Positions 43,508-55,967 of a DNA stretch of 64,000 nucleotides are shown piece by piece. Location of the stretch: the NCBI GenBank assembly GCA_027422505.1, contig JAPQWV010000017.1, positions 19,221,501 through 19,285,500 on the forward strand, given 5' to 3'. The notes beneath the pieces were generated by a model. It was not told the origin of the DNA and searched no databases. It saw only the letters and a program-made list of their open reading frames with translations. The position numbers were made by a program, and so were the translations under genes. This stretch comes from Craterostigma plantagineum. Lineage: Eukaryota; Streptophyta; Magnoliopsida; Lamiales; Linderniaceae. Positions within the stretch are counted from its first letter, which is position 1; every line of letters starts with the position of its first letter.

Positions 43508-45232
43508 TGTAGACTTTTTTGGTCCAAATGATTATGAGAGTTTTGATTATTCCAAGTAATTATGTAAATTGGGGGTACAAATTAGAAAACTCGATATGCA
43601 TGTTGTGTGATGTTTAAGTATGTGAAAATGTTCGATTAAGCGCTTAAATGTGATTAAACTGTTAAGAAAATCGAATTTGTGTGATCTTATGCTTAACTGG
43701 AATATTCATGTGATCACATGGTTATGAACGTCTTCGCATGAATGGAATCTCGTTGCGTGCTATATATGGAAAATATATCATGTTGAGTGATATGCAAACT
43801 GTCTGCGAGATTGAGTTATTTTAGGAAAGAGTATCGCTGTGATCACCCGGATATGAATGACTATGCTGTATATATGGAAAGGATATTCTGATTAAGTGCT
43901 TACATATGATTGATCTATTTTAGGAAAGAATATGAACGATATATCCGTTGAGTGTGATATTAAATGACTCTTAAATCAGTGGATCATGATCCTGCTTTCC
44001 TTGTGCGACTTAGGATTTATATTTTGGAAAGTGATTAATTGATTGAGCTTATATGTGGTAAGATGCTGATTGAGTCTATTTATGGAATATGCTGAAATCG
44101 GATGAGATCACCATACATGGAAAATATGCTCTGCATTATACTCAGAAGATCAAATCTTCCTATGCGCGATTGGCTATCATATTTTGGGAAAGAAATCAGT
44201 TGTTTGAGCTTACCATTGATAATATGCCGAGTGGAATTATATATGGAATATGTTGGCTAACGGATGAGATTACCCTGGAATGATTGTTAATCTGTGGTAT
44301 TTATGGTAAGTGATCATGCAGACCGTTGAGCTTAATTGGTTTATTCTTGGCATGATTGTTTGAGTTAATGCACGTGATTATTGATCTTTATCTTGCATAT
44401 TCTGTGCTTAACTTTCCTTGTGAAGTGTAGAAGCTATTCGTGGGTCTATATAGAAGACAAACAATTCACTTTGAAGGGTACACAACGAACACACAAGCTA
44501 TCGAATTCCTTAGACGACTTGAGCTTACTTTGTGATTCATTCGTAGTTTGTGATTGAGCTTTCATTTGCGAATATGTACTCTTTGAGCGATCCTTAGAAA
44601 CTCCAAACCCTAAAAACCTTGTCTTCGGACGTGTTATGTCTGCGGGCACGCTGAGCGCACAAAGGAGCGCGAGTGGAGTCTTACGCACATGGAGGGACGA
44701 ATTTTGTGGATTCGGTGGCCCTTCGGTAGCAAACTGCATCCAGCCGGGGAATTGATTTCCTGGGTAAACGGCGTGGATCGAAACTTGACGTGCGTCAGCC
44801 TAGAGCGAGGGTGTCCATAGTGCTTCGGTTGTGTACGGGTCAATCATAGTGTAAACGGTAATACCTAGTGATTGATTGGAACTCTTGGGGAGATCACACC
44901 CCAAGGACAGGATTAAACCCCAGTTGGGGATATAACCTGTATAAAAATCCCGTCTCACTTTACTTTCTGCTATTTACTTTTTCTGTGAGACAAACCCGGA
45001 ACGTTGGCAAATAACTAGGTGATATCGTTTAAAGGATTTATGAGGTTAACGCGATATTCTGTAAACAGGGTTAGGGAGATAACATAGACAATCTTACTGC
45101 TCTCTAGGGAATAACGTGCTCTGCAATATCTTCTTAAAGAAAAGTAGTTTTCAAAGGAGAAAAAGCCATAATTGTTTTTTAAAGCCTAATTCACCCCTCC
45201 CCCCCCCCCTCTTAGGCATATTTTACACTTCA
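43508..45232 (+). repeat. 5' LTR of element C
   Basis: TGTAGAC...TTTACACTTCA. A CTATATAG box lies near 44,450. The primer-binding site follows two bases later. Confidence 0.93.
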
Positions 45233-45234
45233 TT

Positions 45235-45246
45235 TGGTATCAGAGC
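45235..45246 (+). promoter_or_regulatory. primer-binding site of element C
   Basis: TGGTATCAGAGC complements initiator tRNA-Met and starts two bases after the LTR end. Confidence 0.93.
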
Positions 45247-45290
45247 CAGGTTACTCAGCGAAAGGCCTAACACGCCTGAGTTAAGATCTA

Positions 45291-46850
45291 ATGGCTTTTT
45301 TGAGTGATATTTTTGCAGAGGGTCAATCCCACTCCAGGCCTCCTCTCTTCGACGGTACGAACTACGCAGTATGGAAGAATTGTATGATCGAATTTTTGAT
45401 CGCTGTCGACCACGAGCTTAGGGAGACAATCATCAACGGACCAGTTGCGAAATCCGATGGAACTCCAAAGGATACTAAAGATTACACTGCTGATGACAAA
45501 AGGGGAATCACGCGAAACGCAAAGGCGAAAAACATGCTCGCATGCGCACTCACACGGGAAGAATACATTCGGGTGAGTTCCTGCTCATCAGTGAAGGCCA
45601 TGTGGGATATGCTCCAAGTCACTCACGAAGGAACCCAACGAGTCGTGCAAGAAAGATTGGCTCTACTCACTCATCAGTATGAATTGTTCTCAATGGAATC
45701 TGACGAAAATATAAGCCAGATGTACGCCAGATTCATGGGAATCATCAACCAAATGTTCTCTCTCGGCAAGAAGGTTCCCGACAGTGAACAAGTGAGAAAA
45801 ATACTGAGATCACTGCCACGAGAATGGAATGCCAAGGTTACTGCCATCTACGAAGCAAAGGATCTAGAAGCACTTAGCATCTCCGAGCTGATTGGATCTC
45901 TTATATCCTATGAGATGATTCAAACATCAATGAATGAGAAGCCTCAGAATAAAAATCAGAAGTCCATTGCATTCAAATCCAACGAAGAAGAATCTGATTC
46001 TGACGACGAAGAAAAGGACCTGATGAACGATCTGGCCATGCTTACAAAAAGAATTGAAAGGTTCCAGCAGAAAAAGAAATTCAAAGGGAACTTCAACAAA
46101 TTCCCGAACAAGAGCAAGGGAATATCCACGTCTGGGAAGAAAGTTCAGAAGTGTTTCCGATGCAACAAACCAGGCCACTATGCACATGAATGCCCCGCAA
46201 CTAGCAATGAGAAACTAAGGAAGCAGAAGGCTATGGTGACGGAATCAAATGACTCTGAACTGGAACAAAGTGAGGACGAGGATCACGCTTACATGGCTGA
46301 CGAGGATCAGGTATCTCGCTCTTCCTCCATTGAGAAAATTCATATCATAAACAGTTTATATGGTTATGAAAGTGACTCGTCTGTTGATATAGAAGAAAGT
46401 AAGGAAGATTTGTGTAGGTTACTTCAAAAGCAGAGGGAAAGATCAAGTCACTAAATTCCTTGAATAAGGAACTGATAAGGCAGCGAGATGAAATAGCTAA
46501 GGAAAAACATGAGGCTGATCTAGAGATCTCACGTTTGAAAGGAGAGTTAGTTACTGCTAAGAACGAGGGAATTCCTTGTGACTGTGAGAAAACAGAAAAG
46601 AAAAACAGTGGCTTATCCAAAGAGATTGTAGAACTTAAGAACTCCTTAGAGAGGGAAAAACATAAAGTTGATAGACTCCTTGAGGGTAGGCAAAACCTAG
46701 ACATGCTGTTGAATACTCCTAGCAACATTGGTAGGTCAGGGATAGGTTATTCCACTGATGAAAAGCATGTTAAACATTCTGTGCTTAAGTTTAAGTGTTT
46801 TTGTTGTGGTAGAAATGGTCATATGCATACAACTGTCCGTTAAAGAAAGT
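45291..46850 (+). pseudogene. element C Gag
   Basis: It starts ATGGCTTTTTTG (45291) and aligns with element A Gag throughout, including the CFRCNKPGHYAHEC knuckle. The coiled-coil part is frameshifted at about 46,430-46,450. The second knuckle is CFCCGRNGH, with both cysteines kept, unlike A. The frame is lost again just after it at HMHTTVR (46,820-46,843). Confidence 0.9.
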
Positions 46851-47039
46851 TGATAAAGCTAAGTACGTTTGGAGACCTAAGAAGTCACCTGTAGATGCCA
46901 CTGTTATATCTGATTCTAACAGGAGATCACCATCTATGCAGTATGATATCGCACATGTTAACAGAAGTTATTTTCCGCTAACATGTTAGGACCTAGCAGA
47001 AATTGGAGACTTCAGAAGAATAATTCTTTCTACAGGTAC

Positions 47040-47305
47040 GAAGGAAGAATCCCAGTAAAAAAAGTAGGTGGTACCTCGACAGCGGGTGCTCCCGCCACAT
47101 GACAGGTGATATAGGTAATTTTGTGTCGTTGAAGGCGGTAGATGGAGGATATGTTTCGTACGCCAACGACTCAAAAGCCAAAATCGTGGGAGTTGGTACT
47201 GTCGGTAACAATTTAAATATCACCATAGATAACGTATGGTTCGTTAGGAACTTAGAACATAATTTAATAAGTATTGCCAATTATGTGATGATGGACATAT
47301 CGTAG
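47040..47305 (+). pseudogene. element C protease
   Basis: HMTGDIGNFVSLKAVDGGY and GVGTVGNN follow the LDSG region, which is frame-disrupted (WYLDSGCSR reads through a frameshift near 47,070). Ends near LISIANYVMMD, where a short deletion relative to other copia proteases is likely. Confidence 0.85.
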
Positions 47306-47349
47306 TTTTCGCTAAAGATAAATGCCTTGTTAAGAAGAATGATGAGATT

Positions 47350-48489
47350 GTGTTTAGTGCATCTAGGCATGGTAATATTTACTGCATCACTCTTGATGAT
47401 ATTGCTAACCAAAACGTCAAGTGTCTAGCAGTTACGCAGGATATCACATGGTTATGGCATAGACGTCTGGGACATGCTAACATGGAACTAATGTCTCACA
47501 TATCATGCAATGAGTTGGTGAGAGGTATTCCAGATATGAAAGCCACCAAGGACAGAATCTGTAAAGCGTGCCAAATGGGGAAACAGACCAAGATGTCCTT
47601 TAAGCCTAAGAATGTGATCTCTACGTCCAGACCACTGGAACTGCTGCATCTTGACCTTTTCGGTCCGGTACAGGTTATGTCATTGAAAGGTAAACGATAT
47701 GCCTTTGTGATCGTAGACGACTATACTAGGTACACATGGGTCTTATTTCTTGCGCACAAAAGTGAGGCTTTAGATAATCTTGCGCCACTGATTAAGAAGC
47801 TAGAAAATGAGAAAGAAATGAAAGTCCGTAAGATTAGGAGTGATAACGGTCTAGAATTTGATAGCAAATCATTTGCATCTTTTTGTGATGAGAATGGTTA
47901 TAGTCATAATTTTTCAGCCCCTATTACGGCTCAACAGAACGGAGTGGTCGAGAGGAAAAATAGAGTATTACAAGAAATGGCTAGGACTATGTTGAGCGAA
48001 TATAATACTCCAAAACATTTTTGGGCCGAAGCTGTTAGTACGGCATGTTATGTCTCGAATAGGATTTTCCTTAGACCGATTATTAAGAGAACTCCCTATG
48101 AACTTTGGAACTATAAAACCCCTAACATAGGATATTTCCATGTATTTGGTTGCAAATGTTTCATTTTGAATGATAGGGATAAAAGAGGAAAATTCGATTC
48201 CAAGGTAGATGAAGGGATATTCCTAGGTTACAGCCTTTATTCCAAAGCTTTTAGAGTGTTTAATAATAGGAAGAAGACTGTTCAAGAATCTGTGCATGTT
48301 ACGTTTGATGAATTTCCTAACGCAGATGCTACTGAGGAAGGTATAGTTGTGTCCCCTGCAGATATACAGGTTACTGACAAAGAAGTGAACGCAATTCCAT
48401 TCGAACTAGATGATATGTCAGAGGAACCTGAAGCTTCAGATGAACAACAGCGCAGAAAATTCAAAACATGCTTCCAGCCATCCCACTGA
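47350..48489 (+). pseudogene. element C integrase
   Basis: GAG-pre-integrase (WHRRLGHANMELM, CKACQMGK), the D-D-E core (LDLFGPV, IRSDNGLEF, NGVVERKNRVLQEMAR) and the C-terminal FHVFGCKCF motif are all uninterrupted. It frameshifts at FKTCFQPSH (48,465-48,489), where element A continues into the linker. Confidence 0.93.
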
Positions 48490-50091
48490 ACAGGTCATAG
48501 GGAATATCACTTCAGGGATCAAAACGAGAGCAGCTGCACGAAACGATACTGCTGAGGAATCACATGACGTGCTGTTGTCAACCATGGAACCTAAGACAGT
48601 GAATGAAGCGCTTGACGATGAACCGTGGGTGATTGCCATGAAAGAAGAGCTGGCACAATTCGAAAAGAGCCAGGTGTGGACTCTTGTGGAAAGACCGAAC
48701 GGTAAGTCCATAATAGGCACGAAGTGGGTGTTTCGCAACAAACTGGATGAGAACGGTAATGTAACACGAAATAAGGCCAGGTTAGTCGCCAAAGGTTATT
48801 CCCAAGAAGAAGGTATAGATTTTCAAGAAACCTTTGCACCCGTAGCTAGGCTTGAGTCAATACGCATTTTACTTGCATATGCATCTTTTAAAAGATTTAA
48901 GCTTTTCCAAATGGACGTAATAAGTGCATTTTTAAATGGTTTTATAAATGAGGAAGTTTTTGTCGAGCAACCTCCCGGTTTTGAAAAAGAGGAATTTTCA
49001 AATCACGTTTTTAAATTAAACAAAGCTTATATGGTTTGAAACAGGCCCCTAGGGCATGGTATGAAAGACTGAGTAGGTTTTTACTAGACATGGGATTTAT
49101 AACAGGAATAATAGATAACACTCTGTTTATCAAGTGCGAAGGGAATCACATATTACTTGTGCAGATATATGTTGATGATATCATATTTGGTAGCACTGAC
49201 ATCACCCTTTGCGAGCATTTTTCTAAGTCTAAGCAACAGGAATTTGAGATGAGCCTAATGGGAGAACTCACGTACTTCCTTGGATTACAAATCAAGCAAT
49301 TGGATACGGGAACATTCATATCTCAAACGAAGTACACGAAGGAACTACTTGAAAAATTCGGAATGGCTGATTCCAAGGTACTACCCACTCCTATGCACCA
49401 GACCGCTAAAATTGATAGTGATGAACAAGGTACGCCCTTTGACCAAACCAAGTATAGAGGTATGATCGGAAGTTTGCTATACCTTACGGCAAGCAGACCC
49501 GATATCATGTTTGCTACTGGTCTATGTTCTAGATATCAATCGAGTCCTAGGGAATCTCACTTGACGGCAGTCAAGCGGATACTTAGATATTTGAAGGGAA
49601 CAATCAATCATGGTATGCGGTATCCAAATTCCAAGGAATTCCCATTAATGGGATACTCGGATGCGGATTACGCCGGTTCTAGGGAAGATAGGAAAAGCAC
49701 CAGTGGTACTTGCCAAATACTAGGAAATTCCCTCGTAACCTGGTCCAGTCGGAAACAAAATGCCGTGGCCCTATCCACAACCGAAGCCGAATATATGGCC
49801 TTAGGAAGTTGTTCTCAGCAAATCCTTTGGATGAAACAGACCTTGAGTGATTACGGTTTAAGGTACGACAAAATTCCTATTTTTTGTGATAGTACTAGTG
49901 CCATTAGTATCACTAAGAATCCCGTACACCACTCTCGAACTAAGCATATAGAGGTGAAACATCATTTTATTCGAGATCATGTTCAGAAAGGGAATATCAG
50001 CGTGAACTTCGTAGGAACTAATGATCAGTTGGCTGATATCTTCACGAACCCCTTATTGAGAGTAGATTCTGTGATATCCGTGACCGATTAG
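48410..50091 (+). pseudogene. element C reverse transcriptase and RNase H
   Basis: RT spans [18 protein letters not shown] (K to I in a usually conserved place), [11 protein letters not shown] across a one-base frameshift at 49,030, and IYVDD. RNase H follows uninterrupted: [44 protein letters not shown] and QLADIFTNPL. Ends with a frame change at VDSVISVTD near 50,070. Confidence 0.92.
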
Positions 50092-50245
50092 GAATTATTG
50101 TGCTCAAATGGAAAAGGTGACTAAATATGTTAGCCCTTAGTATTTCCTTGATCTTATCCTTTAGGATCTCCTCGATTTTATTCCTTGATTCTATTAATAT
50201 TTTTTCCTTATTTCTATCTTTCTTATCTATTAAGATCTTTTCCAT

Positions 50246-51633
50246 TCAGGGGGAGATTATTTTTAGACTTTCTTCGACATTTATATCAAAATCTATTTTC
50301 AGCCAATATTTTCTTTGAACTCTGATATTTACTTATTTCCTTCCTTAATCTCCGCGAGATATCCTCCGATCTTCATTTAATTCCATCTAATGGGCAGTTT
50401 CCTTATCCAGCCATGATCTTCGGAATTCAAATTTTGAAATCTTTTCCTTATCTGTCTCACGTCAAATCGTTATCACATCTCTCCAAAATTCTTTTCATTC
50501 TTATCCAAGAAGTTTTCGGCCTTTCTAACCATCCAATCTCTTCTTTATTCAATTCATTCAACCCTAAGTCTTTCACTTCATTATTTCGCTCCTCAATCCT
50601 TCGATCTCAATCGTGGCGAAAACCAAATGCGCCGGATCTGTCTCTGAGAAGAAGCGAAAGGCTGCTCTGATCAAATCCCAATCTCTCCAAAAGCCACTCG
50701 TTCGAAATCAGGAAGAAAAAGGATCTAGAGAGCGACGACGAGCATAGAACCATAGCTGGTTTGAGACGGAGTATCAAAGGCATCAAGGATGATAGCAGGC
50801 AGAAGTTCGATGAGATCTCATGGCACTTTAAAAGGGTAAAAAAAAGTTTGTGAAGGAGATCTCGACGGCTCTGAATGTCACTGAATTCTCATCTGCCTCA
50901 TCTGATAGTGATTCCAGCCCTTCTATCCCCAGTGATCTCCTAGCTCTGGTATGCCTAATTCCTGTCTGCGCTTAGTACTAAGTTGTTTTACTTTGCTGGT
51001 TTTTGGGTTAGTAAGTTGAGGTAAGTTGCACGTTTTTGGTAAGTTAGTGGTTTTTTGGATCCCTCCTTTTTGATGCTGAAGGGGGAGAATTTAGGGAAAT
51101 TAATGCCATGATCTGGTATGCCGTGTTTTGGTTCGGTGTTGGGTCGTTCATTTTGTTATCTTGGAATGCTATAATATAATCGACTTGCTTGCTTTTATAT
51201 GCTTATGTCTTAATCCTCTGTTCTTGAGTTTGATGATTTGTTAAGGATTAAGGAATTCCGCACATAGGCAGGGGGAGCAAACTGATGTGATGTGATAGCT
51301 TGAGACATTCCATGATACCTTGCGACATTCCATGGTATTGCGACATTCCGTATGATATGATCTGAAAATGTGTGACATTCCATGGTGACTTGTGACATTT
51401 CATATGATATGGCCTGGTAATTGCTATATGTTTTTGCTGCTGTGCTTTACATGGGAATAATACCAATTAGACAGGGGGAGCATGCTTCGAAATTTGATAA
51501 AATTATTTGCTCTGATCATATGGCGCATGCTGTGATACTTAAACATGCTACGTGCGTAAATGGCTTCATATCGAGTGTACTCATATGCTTAAGAATGGCA
51601 TTAACTACTTGTCATCATCAAAAAGGGGGAGAT
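50246..51633 (+). promoter_or_regulatory. multiple polypurine tracts of element C
   Basis: GGGGGAG tracts lie at about 50249, 51079, 51269, 51473 and directly before the 3' LTR (AAAAAGGGGGAGAT, 51620-51633). Repeats of GACATTCCATG lie between them (51,300-51,400). Four of the five correspond in order to those of element A. Confidence 0.8.
50613..50955 (+). pseudogene. vestige of the third ORF of element C
   Basis: GTG at 50613 stands where element A has the ORF start. The next residues (AKTKCAGS...KKRK) match A. The globular middle is missing. The tail resumes with EHRTIAGLRRSIKGIKDD and the DSDSSPS end. The start codon loss and internal deletion make it non-functional. Confidence 0.75.
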
Positions 51634-53353
51634 TGTAGACCTTTTTGGTCCAAATGATTATGAGAGTTTTGATTATTCCAAGTAATTATGTAAATTGGGG
51701 TACAAATTAGAAAACTCGATATGCATGTTGTGTGATGTTTAAGTATGTGAAAATGTTCGATTAAGCGCTTAAATGTGATTAAACTGTTAAGAAAATCGAA
51801 TTTGTGTGATCTTATGCTTAACTGGAATATTCATGTGATCACATGGTTATGAACGTCTTCGCATGAATGGAATCTCGTTGCGTGCTATATATGGAAAATA
51901 TATCATGTTGAGTGATATGCAAACTGTCTGCGACATTGAGTTATTTTAGGAAAGAGTATCGCTGTGATCACCCGGATATGAATGACTATGCTGTATATTT
52001 GGAAAGGATATTCTGATTAAGTGCTTACATATGATTGATCTATTTTAGGAAAGAATATGAATGATATATCCGTTGAGTGTGATATTAAATGACTCTTAAA
52101 TCAGTGGATCATGATCCTGCTTTCCTTGTGCGACTTAGGATTTATATTTTGTAAAGTGATTAATTGATTGAGCTTATATGTGGTAAGATGCTGATTGAGT
52201 CTATTTATGGAATATGCTGAAATCGGATGAGATCACCATACATGAAAAATATGCTCTGCATTATACTCAGAAGATCAAATCTTCCTATGCGCGATTGGCT
52301 ATCATATTTTGGGAAAGAAATCAGTTGTTTGAGCTTACCATTGATAATATGCCGAGTGGAATTATATATGGAATATGCTGACTAACGGATGAGATTACCC
52401 TGGAATGATTGTTAATCTGTGGTATTTATGGTAAGTGATCATGCAGACCGTTGAGCTTAATTGGTTTATTCTTGGCATGATTGTTTGAGTTAATGCACGT
52501 GATTATTGATCTTTATCTTGCATATTCAGTGCTTAACTTTCCTTGTGAAGTGTAGAAGCTATTCGTGGGTCTATATAGAAGACAAACACTTCACTTTGAA
52601 GGGTACGCAACGAACACACAAGCTATCGAATTCCTTAGACGACTTGAGCTTACTTTGCGATTCATTCGTAGTTTGTGATTGAGCTTTCATTTGCGAATCT
52701 GTACTCTCTAAGCGATCCTTAGAAACTCCAAACCCTAAAAACCTTGTCTTCGGACGTGTTGTGTCTGCGGGCACGTTGAGCGCACAAAGGAGCACGAATG
52801 GAGTCTTACGCACGTGGAGGGACGAATTTTGTGGATTCGATGGCCCTTCGGTAGCAAGCTGCATCCAGTCGGGGAATAGGTTTCCTGGGTAAACGGCGTG
52901 GATCGAAACTTGGTGTGCTGTCAGCCTAGAGCGAGGGTGTCCATAGTGCTTCGGTTGTGTACGGGTCAATCATAGTGTAAACGGTAATACCTAGTGATTG
53001 ATTGGAACTCTTGGGGAGATCACACCCCAAGGACAGGATTAAACCCCAGTTGGGGATATAACCTGTATAAAAATCCCGTCTCACTTTACTTTCTGCTATT
53101 TACTTTTTCTGTGAGACAAACCCGGAACGTTGACAAATAACTAGGTGATATCGTTTAAAGGATTTCTGAGGTTAACGCGGTATTCTGTAAACAGGGTTTG
53201 GGAGATAACATAGACAATCTTACTGCTCTCTAGGGAATAACGTGATCTGCAATATCTTCTTAAAGAAAAGTAGTTTTCAAAGGAGAAAAAGCCATAATTG
53301 TTTTTTAAAGCCTAATTCACCCCCCCCCCCTCTTAGGCATATTTTACATTTCA
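51634..53353 (+). repeat. 3' LTR of element C
   Basis: Matches 43508-45232 with about 35 differences counted by eye. It ends CATTTCA followed by the duplication TGTAT. Confidence 0.93.
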
Positions 53354-53363
53354 TGTATTACAA

Positions 53364-53695
53364 CACTACTAGAAAACAGACATATTAGACACGGAAACTC
53401 AGTGTCTAAAAGCTAATTTTCATATGTATTGAGTGGTTAGACACGGAATATCCGTGTCTGACGTGTAAGTGTTGTTCGTAGCAAACTTGGACACGGATAT
53501 ATACCGTTTCTAAAATGAATTTTGTCACATTTGCGTTTTTATTTCCGTGTCTAATACGTTTCTAAATAAAAACATTAATTTATTTAGAAATAAAACAAAA
53601 AAAATCGTGTCAGCATCGGTTCCTAATACCCATAATTTAGACACGAAACCAATTCTATATCTATTTTTCGTGTCTATACTATTTTTCTTGTAATG
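53364..53695 (+). mobile_element. CACTA-like MITE, best copy
   Basis: Starts CACTACTAGAAAACAGACAT and ends ATTTTTCTTGTAATG, whose reverse complement is CATTACAAGAAAAAT. Repeated GACACGG/CCGTGTC words point both ways inside (53,397-53,460, 53,491, 53,545). It is ~330 bp and non-coding, and related to the copies at 35,684 and 1,316. It sits 10 bp from the end of element C. Confidence 0.75.
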
Positions 53696-53994
53696 AATGG
53701 TTACATAGTATTTCCTTCAAATAGGCAAAGTGTAATTTAGTCAATTTTATAAAATCAAGTTGATTTTTGTTTTTGTCTTTATTTTATAACTTATTAGGAT
53801 AGGATATTCTTTCTTTTTCTTTTTTCTTTTTCTTTCTTTTTTTTTTCCGTGCATATTACATAAACCTAGTTGAGATTATAATGTTGACCATCGACAACTC
53901 TCTTTCAATCACATCTTATATAATATATCTATACATATATTGATCACGATGGACAAAGGTCACACACACACACACCGTAGTACACCATCTAACA
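53696..53994 (+). promoter_or_regulatory. promoter region of SPH gene 3
   Basis: A pyrimidine-rich stretch (53,805-53,850, TTTCTTTTT repeats) and a TATATAA box at 53917-53923 lie upstream of the ATG at 53995. An ATG at 53949 in another frame overlaps the start and could act as an upstream ORF if transcription starts before it. Confidence 0.5.
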
Positions 53995-54444
53995 ATGAAG
54001 ACTCTCACAAAAAGAATTGTTGCGATAGCATTGTTAACCCTAATCACAAACTTAGCCATGGCAGCCGACCATGCTCGACGGATATTACATTTCGAGAAAG
54101 AAACCGTTGTAATAAAACACGATATGACTTCATCTAACCTTATCGGCCATTGTCGCTCCTCCAATGACGACATTGGAACGCATAATCTTTCCCCGGGTTT
54201 GAATTTTACTTTTCATTTTAGTATTAATTTTTGGGGCACGACCAAGTTCTACTGCGACTTCTCGACACCAAAGGGTTCGGGCAATTACGGAGTTTTCACT
54301 AAGAGATTGCGGAAAGTGTGCCATTTTTATTGCTTGTGGTTGATTAGAGACGAGGGGCCGTGTTTAGTACTTTCGGATAGAGTGATAAATGATCGAGGAC
54401 TTTATTGCCAGGATTGGAAAGTGAAAGGTGCAAAAACGGAATGA
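53995..54444 (+). CDS. S-protein homologue (SPH), gene 3
   Basis: 149 residues, single exon. Residues 1-23 are a signal peptide ending AMA/AD. The SPH domain shows VVIKHDM, LIGHCRSSNDDIGTHNLSPG, FTFHFSINFWG, TKFYCDFS, GSGNYGVF, C-x3-C-x-W and YCQDWK. The cysteines are C53, C87, C109, C113, C123 and C138, in the same order as genes 1 and 2. Possible N-glycosylation sites are at N64 (NLS) and N70 (NFT). The start at 53995 gives a proper signal peptide, and the stop is followed by a normal AT-rich 3' flank. It has no visible damage. Confidence 0.93.
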   Translation: MKTLTKRIVAIALLTLITNLAMAADHARRILHFEKETVVIKHDMTSSNLIGHCRSSNDDIGTHNLSPGLNFTFHFSINFWGTTKFYCDFSTPKGSGNYGVFTKRLRKVCHFYCLWLIRDEGPCLVLSDRVINDRGLYCQDWKVKGAKTE

Positions 54445-55967
54445 GAGAACATAATGTTCTTGCAAAAATCAGCTTACATATATTGATGTGTATGTTATTT
54501 CTTATTATAAGACATTGTGTTTGGATGTAGGGATAATAGAATTGAATATGGTTCGCTAGGGTTCTTATGTATAGATTTAAAATCAAAATTTCGATGAAAT
54601 CCTCCATTTGATAATTGTAATTGTTGGATGCTAAGTTTTAGATGAAACGAACATTAAGATTTAAGCGTCGTATCAGAGCTACGTCATGAAGTCGTTATGA
54701 TAGTCTATGTAAGAAAAAAATTCAAGTTTAAGGCTAGATGAGAAATAAATCAGCCAGAATATAGCCTGAAAATTAATCAAATTAAAATTGGCGAGGGGAC
54801 GACCTCAAGGAGTCAGGGCACACTTACCTATAGTATAAACATTCAACTTTAAAACCGCAAGAATGCAAAATGAAAATATTTGCAAAATGAAATATTGTTA
54901 ATAGAATGTAAGATGTTGCTTAACTTGAGATACTAATTATATTAACAAATGAGGCCATACTAAATTAGATATCTCTGTCCTAATAATAGTCCTCCCTCCA
55001 CCAAATCTCCCCATTTTCTCTGGAGTAGTCAAACAAAACACGTCGAAAGAAATAATAAAATTAAAAAAAAAAAGGTCTTTGCACTCAGAAAGCTATTTCA
55101 TGACCACAATTTCGGAGTTTTTTTTTTACAGTTTTTATTTTTTTCAGATTCAATACTTCAATGATCATTTTTAACAAATCCACCGTCAACATTATTTTTT
55201 TCTTCACATGAAGCTCGAGCTCAGATAAATGGACTAAAGGGCTGCTCACGTACTGTCATATTTTCTTTACTTCGAGAGTTCAAAATTTTGGCAATTTACC
55301 TATTCAATTTTTAAATTTTAAGATTATGTACAGTTTTTCCTAATTTCCCGTGGCATGACAATCGAAATCTTACGTGGACATTGAAGATTGAATCGATGCC
55401 ATGTCAGCCAAAAAATGCCATGGGGTGTAGTCAAACACAAATTCCCGCAAGTTGATACTCAAAATCTTTTAGTTTTCCTGAAGTGGTTGCGAATCGACTC
55501 AAATTTACGTATCGTATGGTGACTAACCCTAAAATAATCAGCTCAAAGTACTAAGACATAGATAAAATTTTATAGTCCGGCGACGCATTTACGCATTTTT
55601 TGCAGATTAATATCTCAGAATCTACCAACAGTTGAACTACTTCAAGTTCAAACACTACCAACAAAGAGTAAGCACACTCGTTGGAGAAGAGAAGGCTCAG
55701 AATCTACAACTATTATTTGACTCCTTACTCGCCACGATCGCTCCAATATTCTCTCACGTGCCCTTCGTCATGTCCGAAAGAAGGTTCTAAAGGTAATAAT
55801 GTTTATATGCACATGCATATTTATATGATTTTCCTGAGATTAAGGGTGTGTTTGGTATAAACTTAATTTTTGTGTTTGGATGATTAGAGATATAGGTGAT
55901 GAAAAGAAAAGAAAATGAAGGTGGTCCCGTACACAATGGATGTAAAAAACACTAAGTTATATACTGA
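54445..55967. other. intergenic; no gene seen
   Basis: AT-rich with short frames lacking domains. A block near 55,260-55,600 (TTGGCAATTTACC, CCGTGGCATGACA, TACGTGGACATT) has the look of a small dispersed repeat, but no ends could be set. Confidence 0.4.

Larger units (their letters stand above)
43508..53353 (+). mobile_element. element C: Sirevirus-like Ty1/copia retrotransposon
   Basis: 9.85 kb with LTRs 43508-45232 and 51634-53353 (about 1.72 kb, TG...CA) and a perfect TGTAT duplication. It is close to element A in both LTR and protein sequence but opposite in strand. Gag, protease, integrase, RT and RNase H lie in order, with several frameshifts. The third ORF is largely lost. Hand comparison of the LTRs gives about 35 differences (2%), older than element A. 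Confidence 0.93.

Noticed and set aside
45235..45246. TGGTATCAGAGC as part of a tRNA gene
   Set aside because: It stands two bases after each copia 5' LTR (also 19,062, 33,176 and 62,536) and is the tRNA-complementary primer site. No cloverleaf surrounds it.
53940..54137. Frame overlapping the start of SPH gene 3 as a separate gene
   Set aside because: It is out of frame with a clear SPH protein and is at most an upstream ORF.
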